Below, piece by piece: positions 1-5,779 of a stretch of 13,600 nt of DNA (position 1 is its first letter; the number at the start of each line of letters is the position of its first letter). The notes under the pieces were generated by a model. It saw only the letters and a program-made list of their open reading frames with translations, did not search any database and had not been told where the DNA came from. A program made the translations under genes and the position numbers. Source of the stretch: Clostridia bacterium (GTDB lineage: Bacteria > Bacillota_A > Clostridia > Oscillospirales > CAG-272); the NCBI GenBank assembly GCA_017632155.1, contig JAGBRZ010000044.1, positions 1 through 13,600 of the forward strand, written 5' to 3'.

Positions 1-103
1 CAAGTCTGTCGGGCGTATTCTTCTTGTTCTTTTTTGTGTCGTAGTTTCTCTGCTTGCACTCGGTGCATGCGAGAGTAACCTTGACTCTGGAATCATTAGC
101 CAT
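1..103 (-). CDS. rpmG: Ribosomal protein L33 (bL33), N-terminal part, runs off the window
   Basis: The reverse strand from 103 reads [17 protein letters not shown], then [17 protein letters not shown], and leaves the window after 34 codons. This is the N-terminal two thirds of bL33, a small protein of the large ribosomal subunit. A CxxC pair (C13, C16) is visible, typical of the zinc-binding form of L33; the second CxxC would lie outside the window. The start is fixed by an AGGAGGTG Shine-Dalgarno (119 down to 112) 8 nt before ATG. In Firmicutes rpmG usually precedes secE, nusG and rplK, which would lie to the left of base 1. Identity is very secure; only the length is unknown. Confidence 0.93.
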   Translation of the reverse strand, partial: MANDSRVKVTLACTECKQRNYDTKKNKKNTPDRL

Positions 104-254
104 ATTGTCGGCACCTCCTGTGATAGTTTATTTGACCGCTTCTTGGTGCGGTCGGTGTACCTCCCTCTTGTCGGCGCGGACACGACCTGTGGTGCGGATC
201 TTGTCCTCTTTTTCGGTAAATTCACACGAAAAAAGAGCCTCTGCCAACAGAGGT
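104..254 (-). promoter_or_regulatory. Structured 5' leader of rpmG
   Basis: Between the predicted transcription start (about 254) and the rpmG start lie about 150 nt with no convincing reading frame. Two clean hairpins are visible: CCTCTG/CAGAGG with a 4-nt loop (253-238), followed on the transcript by CTCTTTTTT, and GACCGC/GCGGTC with an 8-nt loop (153-134), shortly before the ribosome binding site. A leader of this size ahead of a ribosomal-protein operon suggests regulation or RNA stabilisation, but I recognise no known ribosomal leader family here. Confidence 0.5.
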
Positions 255-260
255 AGAAAT

Positions 261-289
261 ATTATACAACTTTTACGCAAAAAAGTCAA
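261..289 (-). promoter_or_regulatory. Sigma-A-type promoter for rpmG
   Basis: On the minus strand TTGACT (289-284) and a perfect TATAAT (266-261) are separated by exactly 17 nt. This is close to the vegetative consensus and predicts a start near 254. It fits a highly expressed ribosomal protein operon. Confidence 0.88.
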
Positions 290-309
290 TAGCTTTTTTG
301 AATATTTTT

Positions 310-338
310 TTGATTTTTGATTATTTTTTAGATAAAAT
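310..338 (+). promoter_or_regulatory. Weak candidate promoter for the 422-859 gene
   Basis: TTGATT (310-315) and TAAAAT (333-338) have a 17-nt spacer and would give a leader of about 75 nt. The surrounding sequence is a long A/T run, so chance matches are likely. The rest of 104-421 holds only the rpmG leader and promoter on the other strand. Confidence 0.35.
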
Positions 339-421
339 TCCGCGCGGTACATAAAATTCTCTTTTCGTGACAAAATAAGGTGGGAAACAAAACCCCTATA
401 TATAAAGGAAGGATTTCACAA

Positions 422-859
422 ATGAAAGAAAGAACCAAAAGATTTATCACGGTCAGCGGAAGTATGATCACCGCGCTTTCGATGGCGCTGGCACTGCTCG
501 CCTTCGTCACCATCAGCTCGCTTGCCGCAACAGACACGGGAATGCCCTCAATGAGCGACATCATCCCCGGAGAGGACGGCACCTCCGCCATCTCCCTGCC
601 CGAGGGCGGAAACGTAGACTCCGACGTCCTGACGCCCGATGACAGCACGCGCACACCCTCGATGACAAATGAAACACCCACAACGACCCGCCCCGCAACC
701 ACCACCGCTCGCCCCTCCACCACAACATCCCCCGACGGCACCGATACCGGTATGCTTGAGGAAGAGGGCGGCTCGATCCTCGGCGCGATCATCGCGGTGA
801 TCGTCGTCGTGGCGATCATTCTTGTGGTTATTGCGCTGATCCCGAGGAAGAAGAGATAA
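422..859 (+). CDS. Small Thr/Pro-rich bitopic or secreted membrane protein, unknown function
   Basis: The 145-residue product has a basic N-terminus (KERTKR), a hydrophobic stretch at about residues 8-35 that could be a signal peptide or membrane anchor, an acidic Gly/Ser/Asp region, a Thr/Pro-rich low-complexity linker at about 75-107 (TRTPSMTNETPTTTRPATTT), and a strongly hydrophobic segment at about 118-140 ending in a basic RKKR tail. The layout resembles a stalk exposed outside the cell and tethered by the C-terminal helix, with the basic tail inside. There is no LPXTG sorting motif and no recognisable enzyme domain. I chose ATG 422 over the in-frame GTG at 380 because AAGGAAGG (405-412) lies 9 nt upstream. 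It is divergent from rpmG and followed by a terminator-like hairpin, so it is probably a single-gene unit. Ser/Thr-rich linkers are often glycosylated, but that is inference. Confidence 0.75.
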   Translation: MKERTKRFITVSGSMITALSMALALLAFVTISSLAATDTGMPSMSDIIPGEDGTSAISLPEGGNVDSDVLTPDDSTRTPSMTNETPTTTRPATTTARPSTTTSPDGTDTGMLEEEGGSILGAIIAVIVVVAIILVVIALIPRKKR

Positions 860-860
860 G

Positions 861-876
861 AGTGGACAGTGGACAG
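861..876 (+). repeat. Short array of a 7-nt repeat (AGTGGAC)
   Basis: Two AGTGGAC units plus AG lie directly after the stop codon of the small membrane protein. The array is followed at 877-895 by a perfect mini-hairpin, AATTTTGC-TTC-GCAAAATT, and then by the longer array starting at 897. Confidence 0.8.
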
Positions 877-896
877 AATTTTGCTTCGCAAAATTA

Positions 897-1149
897 AGTG
901 GACAGTGGTTAGTGGACAGTGGACAGAAAGATGCGACACAAATAATTTTGTTCAGTACGACAAATCACTGTTCACTACAATACTAAAATAAACTAAAAGC
1001 TCGGATATTGAGAAACTTTCAATCCTCAATATCCGAGTTCTTTTGTTGTATTAAATTATTAGTCGGTACAATAGATGGCAAAAATCCGAATTAAATTATA
1101 ATCGCCCGACCGCAACTTTCTGTCCACTGTCCACTAACCACTGTTCACT
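897..1149. repeat. 253-bp segment bounded by 39-nt inverted repeats built from a heptamer
   Basis: The left arm 897-935 consists of AGTGGAC, AGTGGTT, AGTGGAC, AGTGGAC, then AGAAAGATGCG. The right arm 1111-1149 is its reverse complement with two mismatches (AGTGAAC in unit 1, and T for A near the inner end). Both arms keep the variant AGTGGTT as the second unit, so they derive from one sequence. An 11-nt piece of the right arm (CACTGTTCACT) also recurs at 966-976. Between the arms are a terminator-like hairpin (1000-1037) and A/T-rich sequence without a gene. The arms could pair as a long stem or mark a small non-autonomous element. I see no target-site duplication. Confidence 0.75.
1000..1048 (+). 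terminator. Terminator-like hairpin after the small membrane protein gene
   Basis: A perfect 13-bp stem, CTCGGATATTGAG (1000-1012) with CTCAATATCCGAG (1025-1037), has a 12-nt loop and is followed by TTCTTTTGTTG. Stem and T-rich tail fit an intrinsic terminator for the gene ending at 859, although it lies 140 nt downstream. A short A-rich run before the stem may allow some activity on the other strand. Confidence 0.65.
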
Positions 1150-1155
1150 TTTTCC

Positions 1156-1184
1156 TTGACAAACCACCAATTTTAGGTTATAAT
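1156..1184 (+). promoter_or_regulatory. Consensus promoter for pth
   Basis: A perfect TTGACA (1156-1161), a 17-nt spacer and a perfect TATAAT (1179-1184) predict a start near 1191. The -35 box begins 6 nt after the right heptamer arm, so the repeat abuts the promoter. Confidence 0.9.
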
Positions 1185-1190
1185 AATAGC

Positions 1191-1326
1191 ATAGACAGAA
1201 AAACAAAACCCACCGGGCTTCCCCTGTGGGGCGTTCTGCTTTGCAATTTTTAGGGTGAAAAAAATAATCCGAACGTTCGTATTATTCTTGTCGCCCTAGG
1301 CAAAGTGAGGGCGAAAAGGAGATAAA
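1191..1326 (+). promoter_or_regulatory. Structured 5' leader of pth with a near-perfect palindrome
   Basis: The leader of about 135 nt has no reading frame. It shows CCCAC/GTGGG (1209-1213 with 1226-1230), a near-perfect 24-nt palindrome at 1263-1286 (arms AATAAT and CGAACG, one mismatched pair), and CGCCCT/AGGGCG (1292-1313) ending 2 nt before the AAGGAG Shine-Dalgarno (1316-1321). The last hairpin is close enough to affect ribosome access. The palindrome could be an operator or an RNA hairpin. No known riboswitch class is recognised. Together with the repeat segment this accounts for the gene-free stretch 860-1326. Confidence 0.45.
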
Positions 1327-1974
1327 ATGGCAGATATTTTCGATCTTTTTGCAAAGATTTCAAAGGAAAGCACCGCAAAGGCAAAGGCGCCGATCGAGTG
1401 GCTGGTTGTGGGCCTTGGCAATCCCGGGCGCGATTACGTGACCACGCGCCACAATGCGGGCTTTCTTGCAATGGATATTCTTGCGCGCAAGCGCGGCGTT
1501 GTTTGCGATCGCTCTCGCTTCAAGGCTATGACGGCGGAGTGCGAGATCGCGGGCAAGGGCGTGCTTCTGATGCTGCCGCAGACTTTTATGAACCTCTCGG
1601 GCGAGGCGGTTCGTGAGGCGGCGCAGTTTTATAAGATCCCCGCGGAGCATATACTTGTAATATCCGACGATATAAACCTCGACATCGGCAGAATGCGCCT
1701 CCGCACAAGCGGATCGGACGGCGGTCAAAAGGGACTTCGCAGTATCATTACTCTTATGGGATTCGATAATTTCCCCCGTTTGCGAATCGGCGTTGGAAAG
1801 AAGCCGCACCCTGATATGGAGCTTGCCGATTGGGTGCTCTCGCGCTTCACCGACCCGGAGCTGAAGCAGCTTGAAAAGCTGATGGGCATTGCGGCGGAAT
1901 GCGTTGAGCTCTATATCGGCGGCAAGCAGGACGAGGCTGTTCGTCTTTGCAACGCAAAGCATGATCAATTGTAA
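1327..1974 (+). CDS. pth: Peptidyl-tRNA hydrolase
   Basis: Pth cleaves the ester bond of peptidyl-tRNAs that drop off the ribosome and so recycles tRNA in the cytoplasm. The family signature VVGLGNPGRDYVTTRHNAGF lies at residues 27-46 and carries N32 and catalytic H42, matching N10 and H20 of the E. coli enzyme by a constant offset. TFMNLSG supplies N89, and SDDINL supplies D114, the usual partner of the histidine. The product is 215 residues, about 20 longer than usual because of an N-terminal extension (residues 1-24, IFDLFAKISKE-like helix). ATG 1327 is supported by AAGGAG 6 bases before it, and no closer start exists. The motif that is normally GGHNG reads GGQKG (132-136), so the position of E. 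coli N114 is a lysine. Gene order pth-mfd is typical of Firmicutes. The last two codons and the stop lie inside a hairpin repeat. Confidence 0.95.
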   Translation: MADIFDLFAKISKESTAKAKAPIEWLVVGLGNPGRDYVTTRHNAGFLAMDILARKRGVVCDRSRFKAMTAECEIAGKGVLLMLPQTFMNLSGEAVREAAQFYKIPAEHILVISDDINLDIGRMRLRTSGSDGGQKGLRSIITLMGFDNFPRLRIGVGKKPHPDMELADWVLSRFTDPELKQLEKLMGIAAECVELYIGGKQDEAVRLCNAKHDQL

Positions 1975-1992
1975 AACTGCGTTTTACAATTG
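1966..1992 (+). repeat. Perfect 27-nt hairpin repeat overlapping the pth stop codon
   Basis: CAATTGTAAAAC (1966-1977), loop TGC, GTTTTACAATTG (1981-1992) is a perfect 12-bp stem. It encodes the final Gln-Leu-stop of pth. Related copies occur at 2122-2142 (partial, degenerate) and 10100-10126. It lacks a T-tract, so it is not a standard terminator, though it could protect the 3' end of the mRNA. Confidence 0.8.
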
Positions 1993-2159
1993 AGAACGCG
2001 CGCTTATCGCCGCGAGCCAAAATCATTGATTTTGACTCGCTCCCCTCGGCGCGCGGACTCGCACGGCTCGTCTAAGAGGTGTTTTTTCGTCGGCGAAGCC
2101 ACCGAAAAAACGGATTTTATAAAAAACTGACTTTTACAATTAGCTATTTGGGTGAATAA
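1993..2159 (+). repeat. Hairpin-rich spacer between pth and mfd
   Basis: This spacer has no gene. It contains CGAG-C-CAAAATCA facing TGATTTTG-A-CTCG (2013-2039), then GTTTTTTCG (2081-2089) paired with CGAAAAAAC (2103-2111) around an inner GGC-GAA-GCC, and finally a degenerate partial copy of the 27-nt repeat at 2122-2142 (17 of 21 positions match). The spacer is thus bracketed by direct copies of one motif. mfd starts at 2160 behind a poor Shine-Dalgarno (GGGTGA), so mfd translation may be weak. No promoter for mfd was found; read-through from pth is the simplest source. Confidence 0.55.
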
Positions 2160-5100
2160 ATGAATATCACAGTTAATAAAAGCTCGGAGCTGGTTCTTTC
2201 GGCGATCAAGAGTGATGCCGAGTACAAGCAGCTTCTCGATGCGGTGAATCTGCAAAGAAGAGCGCGACCGAAGCCCGTTGTTGTTTCGGGACTTTGCGAG
2301 GGCGCGGGGGATGCGCTTTGCGCCGCTCTTGCGGGGGATATGCCCGGCGGACGTCCCGTTCTCGTCCTTTGCCCCGATGAAAAAACGGCGCGCAGAATGA
2401 GGGATACCCTGGGTGCCTTCGGACTGAGGTGCGCGTATTATCCGAACCGCGATCTCAATATGTATAATATTTCTGCCTCGCGCGAGTTTGAGCAAGCGAG
2501 GCTTTCTCTGCTTGTCGCGCTTCGTCGCGGCGAGCTTGACGTTGTGACAACAACGCCCGAGGCGGCACTTTCATATACCGTTCCGCAGGGCGTTTTGGCG
2601 GAAAATCTGATAAATATCTCGCTCGACGGCGAAATTTCGCCCGCCGAGCTTGTAAATCGTCTTTGCACCGCGGGTTACGTCCGCTCCTCGCTTGCCGAGG
2701 GCGCGGGACAGTTCGCGCAAAGAGGCGGAATCGTCGATATTTGCTATACCTCCGCAGGCGTTGACCGCGCCGTGCGTATCGAATTTTTCGGCGACGAGAT
2801 CGACCGTATGGGATTCTTTGACGTTGCAACACAGCGAGTCAGCGAGAATGTGCAGAGCGTGCTCATTCCGCTCGCTCGCGAGATCGTTGCGGATGCCGAA
2901 AAGCTTCTCGCAATTAAGAAGTCGATTACAAATCTCCGCAAAAAGTCGAAGGATGCGCGATTGTCCGAAACTCTCGAGGGTGAGGCGAGCGCTATCGAGC
3001 TTGCGATCTCTTCGGGCACAGAGGTCAGATTCCTTGATAAATACATCTCGCTGATATACCCCGAAAAAACCACCCTCCTTGACTATTTTTCTCCAATGTC
3101 GCTCTGCCTTATGCGCTCCGCGGCGTCAGCGGAGGACGCTTTCAAAAGCGCCGTCTGGCACTCGGATGAGCAGGTCAAGGCAATAGTGGAATCGGGCAGC
3201 CTTGAGGCGAAATATGCCGAATTTTCGGCACCGATAGAAAAATGGAACGCTTTCACCGCGTCGCACACCACGGTTATGATCGACTCGCTCGTTCAGGGAC
3301 TTTCGGGCAAGGCGCTCGGCGGTCTTTTCGGCTTCCGCTCGAAGCATGCGCTCTCGACTGCGGATAATGACGAGCTTCTCCGCGAGGAGCTTGAAGGGCT
3401 TTCGAAGGGCGGATACCGTATGATCCTTATGGCGGGTGATGAAAGCAAGGCTAAGAACTACGCGGGTATGCTTTCGGAAAACTGGGGCATCAAGGCGTAT
3501 TTTATAGAAGAAAACGAGCTCCCCGAGCTTGCAAAACTCCCGCGCGGTGAGGCTTTGGTCATCGCGGGCGCACCCACCGCTCCCTTTGAGCTACCCTCGC
3601 CGAGATGCGCCGTCATCTCGCTGACGATCACCGAGGGCGGCAGAGCGGAGAAGAAAAGACGCGCGGCAAAGTCGAAAAAGGACGGCGCGGCACAGCAGAT
3701 ACTCTCCTATGCCGACCTTTCCGAGGGCGACTACGTCGTTCACGAGGCGCACGGTATCGGTCAGTATATGGGTCTGACCACAATGACCGTCGACGGCGTG
3801 ACGCGCGACTATATCACCATTCAGTACGCGGGCAGCGACAAGCTCTTTATGCCCGTTGAAAAGCTTGATAAGGTTTCAAAATACATCGGCGCACATTCGG
3901 ATGACGGTACTCTCCGCCTTTCAAAATTCGGAAGTGCCGAGTGGGGCAAGACAAAGGCACGTGCAAAATCCACCTTGCGCGATATTGCAAAGGAGCTCAT
4001 CGCGCTCTATGCCGAGCGTCAGCGCCGACCCGGCTTTGCCTTCTTCCCCGACGATGATTTTCAGCGCGATTTCGAGGCGGCTTTCGAGTTCGATGAAACC
4101 GATGCACAGCTCGATGCGACAGAGGATATCAAGCAGGATATGCAAAAAGCCGTCCCGATGGACCGTCTGCTTTGCGGCGACGTTGGCTACGGCAAGACCG
4201 AGGTCGCGTTCCGCGCGATCTATAAGGCGATCCTCTCGGGCAAGCAGGTTGCTCTGCTCGTCCCCACAACGATCCTCGCGCTCCAGCATTATCAGTCGGC
4301 GCAGAGCCGAATGAGAGCCTTCCCCGTCAATATCGAAATGCTTTCGCGCTTCCGCAAGCCGAAGGAGCAAAGGAAGATCATTGCCGATCTTGAAAAGGGC
4401 GACATCGACCTTATAATAGGCACGCACAGCCTGCTTTCCGAGAATGTAAAATTCAAGGATCTCGGCCTTCTCGTCGTTGACGAGGAACAACGCTTCGGCG
4501 TGGCGCAAAAGGAAAAGATCAAGCAAAGATCGGGCAACGTGGACGTACTTTCGCTCTCGGCAACTCCCATTCCGCGAACGCTGAATATGGCTATGTCGGG
4601 AATCCGAGATATTTCGCTTCTCGATGAAGCGCCGGGCGACCGTCAGCCCGTTCAGAGCTATGTCCTCGAGCACGACGAGCTCATCATAAACGACGCCATC
4701 CGCCGCGAGCTTTCGCGCGGAGGTCAGGTCTTCTATCTTTATAATTTCGTTGAAACGATCAGCTACACCGCCGATAAGATCAGAAGCGCATTCCCCGAGG
4801 CGAACGTTGTTGTTGCGCACGGAAAGATGGAGAAGGAACAGCTTGAGGACATATGGCGCGATATGATAACCGGCGAGATCGACGTTCTTGTTTCGACCAC
4901 CATCATCGAAACGGGTGTCGACGTGCCGAATGCGAACACTTTGATCGTTGAAAACGCGCACAGAATGGGACTATCCCAGCTTCATCAGCTCCGCGGACGA
5001 GTCGGACGCTCGCCCCGCCGTGCCTATGCATATTTCACCTTCCCGAGAGGGCGAGCTTTGACCGAAATCGCGGAAAAGCGACTTGAAGCCGTTCGTGAGT

Positions 5101-5723
5101 ATACCGAATTTGGCGCGGGATTCCAGATCGCTCTGCGCGACCTTGAGATACGCGGCGCGGGCAACGTCCTCGGCGCCGAGCAGCACGGTCATCTCGATGC
5201 CATCGGTTACGATCTTTATATCAAGCTGCTCAACGAGGCTGTTCTTGAAGAAAAGGGCGAAAAGGTTGAGGAGAGCGTCGATACAACGGTCAGCCTCAAC
5301 ATCAATGCCTATCTGCCCGACAGCTACGTCACAAACGCGGCGCAGAGAATGTCGCTTTACAAAAAGATCGCACACGTGCGCAACGAAAAGGATACCGAGG
5401 ACCTTTACGAGGAGCTTTCCGACCGCTACGGCGAGCCGCCCGAGCCCGTGCTTTTCCTGCTTGATGTTGCGCTTCTGCGCTCGCTTGCAAAGCAATGCAA
5501 GATCTTGTCGCTGACGCAGGAGGGAAAACAGATATCGATCCGACCCACAGAATTTGATCTTGATATTTGGCAGGATATTTCCGAAATGCCGGGTGTAAAA
5601 CTTCGCGTTGTTATAGCCGAAGATCCCTATCTCGTGCTCTCTTTGCGCGAAAAGGATGACCCGCTTGCGATTCTTTGCGAAATATTCAAAAAATATCTCA
5701 AAATATCGGGAAATAAGGGATAG
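2160..5723 (+). CDS. mfd: Transcription-repair coupling factor Mfd
   Basis: Mfd is an ATP-driven DNA translocase that removes RNA polymerase stalled at lesions and recruits UvrA for excision repair. The 1187-residue product has the family's usual length and full architecture. The UvrB-like N-terminal module (about 1-340) includes RGGIVDI and RIEFFGDEIDRM. The CarD-like RNA-polymerase-interacting domain lies at about 518-580 (SEGDYVVHEAHGIGQYMG). Two RecG-like helicase lobes follow: Walker A GDVGYGKT at 673-680, DEEQ at 774-777, SATPIPRT after it, and RGRVGRS at 945-951. The TRCF C-terminal domain covers roughly 1030-1180. All motifs look intact. It follows pth, as in Bacillus and many Clostridia, though here without fin or spoVT. 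Start ATG 2160 is the first methionine of the frame. Confidence 0.97.
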   Translation: MNITVNKSSELVLSAIKSDAEYKQLLDAVNLQRRARPKPVVVSGLCEGAGDALCAALAGDMPGGRPVLVLCPDEKTARRMRDTLGAFGLRCAYYPNRDLNMYNISASREFEQARLSLLVALRRGELDVVTTTPEAALSYTVPQGVLAENLINISLDGEISPAELVNRLCTAGYVRSSLAEGAGQFAQRGGIVDICYTSAGVDRAVRIEFFGDEIDRMGFFDVATQRVSENVQSVLIPLAREIVADAEKLLAIKKSITNLRKKSKDARLSETLEGEASAIELAISSGTEVRFLDKYISLIYPEKTTLLDYFSPMSLCLMRSAASAEDAFKSAVWHSDEQVKAIVESGSLEAKYAEFSAPIEKWNAFTASHTTVMIDSLVQGLSGKALGGLFGFRSKHALSTADNDELLREELEGLSKGGYRMILMAGDESKAKNYAGMLSENWGIKAYFIEENELPELAKLPRGEALVIAGAPTAPFELPSPRCAVISLTITEGGRAEKKRRAAKSKKDGAAQQILSYADLSEGDYVVHEAHGIGQYMGLTTMTVDGVTRDYITIQYAGSDKLFMPVEKLDKVSKYIGAHSDDGTLRLSKFGSAEWGKTKARAKSTLRDIAKELIALYAERQRRPGFAFFPDDDFQRDFEAAFEFDETDAQLDATEDIKQDMQKAVPMDRLLCGDVGYGKTEVAFRAIYKAILSGKQVALLVPTTILALQHYQSAQSRMRAFPVNIEMLSRFRKPKEQRKIIADLEKGDIDLIIGTHSLLSENVKFKDLGLLVVDEEQRFGVAQKEKIKQRSGNVDVLSLSATPIPRTLNMAMSGIRDISLLDEAPGDRQPVQSYVLEHDELIINDAIRRELSRGGQVFYLYNFVETISYTADKIRSAFPEANVVVAHGKMEKEQLEDIWRDMITGEIDVLVSTTIIETGVDVPNANTLIVENAHRMGLSQLHQLRGRVGRSPRRAYAYFTFPRGRALTEIAEKRLEAVREYTEFGAGFQIALRDLEIRGAGNVLGAEQHGHLDAIGYDLYIKLLNEAVLEEKGEKVEESVDTTVSLNINAYLPDSYVTNAAQRMSLYKKIAHVRNEKDTEDLYEELSDRYGEPPEPVLFLLDVALLRSLAKQCKILSLTQEGKQISIRPTEFDLDIWQDISEMPGVKLRVVIAEDPYLVLSLREKDDPLAILCEIFKKYLKISGNKG

Positions 5724-5749
5724 ACAAAATCGAAAAAATAGTGTATAAT
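5721..5749 (+). promoter_or_regulatory. Promoter for the PrsA-like lipoprotein, overlapping the mfd stop
   Basis: TAGACA (5721-5726) and a perfect TATAAT (5744-5749) have a 17-nt spacer. The -35 hexamer begins with the mfd TAG stop codon. The predicted start near 5756 leaves a 24-nt leader with AAAGGA (5763-5768) before ATG 5780. This also rules out the in-frame GTG at 5741, which overlaps the -10 box. Confidence 0.72.
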
Positions 5750-5779
5750 ATTATAAAACCACAAAGGATTAGTATTATA

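Noticed and set aside
128..373. Minus-strand frame of 81 codons upstream of rpmG
   Set aside because: Its start lies upstream of the strong rpmG promoter, there is no start codon with a binding site inside the transcribed part, and the sequence is explained by leader hairpins.
367..402. GTGACA with TATATA as promoter for the small membrane protein
   Set aside because: The spacer would be 24 nt, far outside the usual range.
380..421. In-frame GTG start extending the small membrane protein by 14 residues
   Set aside because: No ribosome binding site precedes it, while ATG 422 has AAGGAAGG at a good distance and gives a normal signal-like N-terminus.
328..939. Minus-strand frame of 203 codons opposite the small membrane protein
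   Set aside because: It crosses repeat and intergenic sequence at both ends, has no recognisable features, and is the mirror of the Thr-rich region.
897..1149. CRISPR array or insertion sequence
   Set aside because: The repeat unit is 7 nt and tandem with no spacers, and there is no transposase frame or target-site duplication.
1209..1250. Terminator or attenuator early in the pth leader
   Set aside because: The CCCAC/GTGGG stem is short and interrupted, and the T-rich stretch follows too far away to be convincing.
1263..1286. PurR box or LexA box in the pth leader palindrome
   Set aside because: CCGAAC resembles a PurR box core, but the two inverted cores overlap instead of being 16-17 nt apart. 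LexA sites need four bases between CGAAC and GTTCG; here there are none.
3921..4961. Long minus-strand open frame of 346 codons inside mfd
   Set aside because: It lies opposite conserved helicase motifs and is a by-product of codon bias; no binding site or protein family is recognisable.
5741..5779. In-frame GTG start extending the foldase lipoprotein by 13 residues
   Set aside because: It overlaps the -10 box of the likely promoter and would put extra residues before a good signal peptide.
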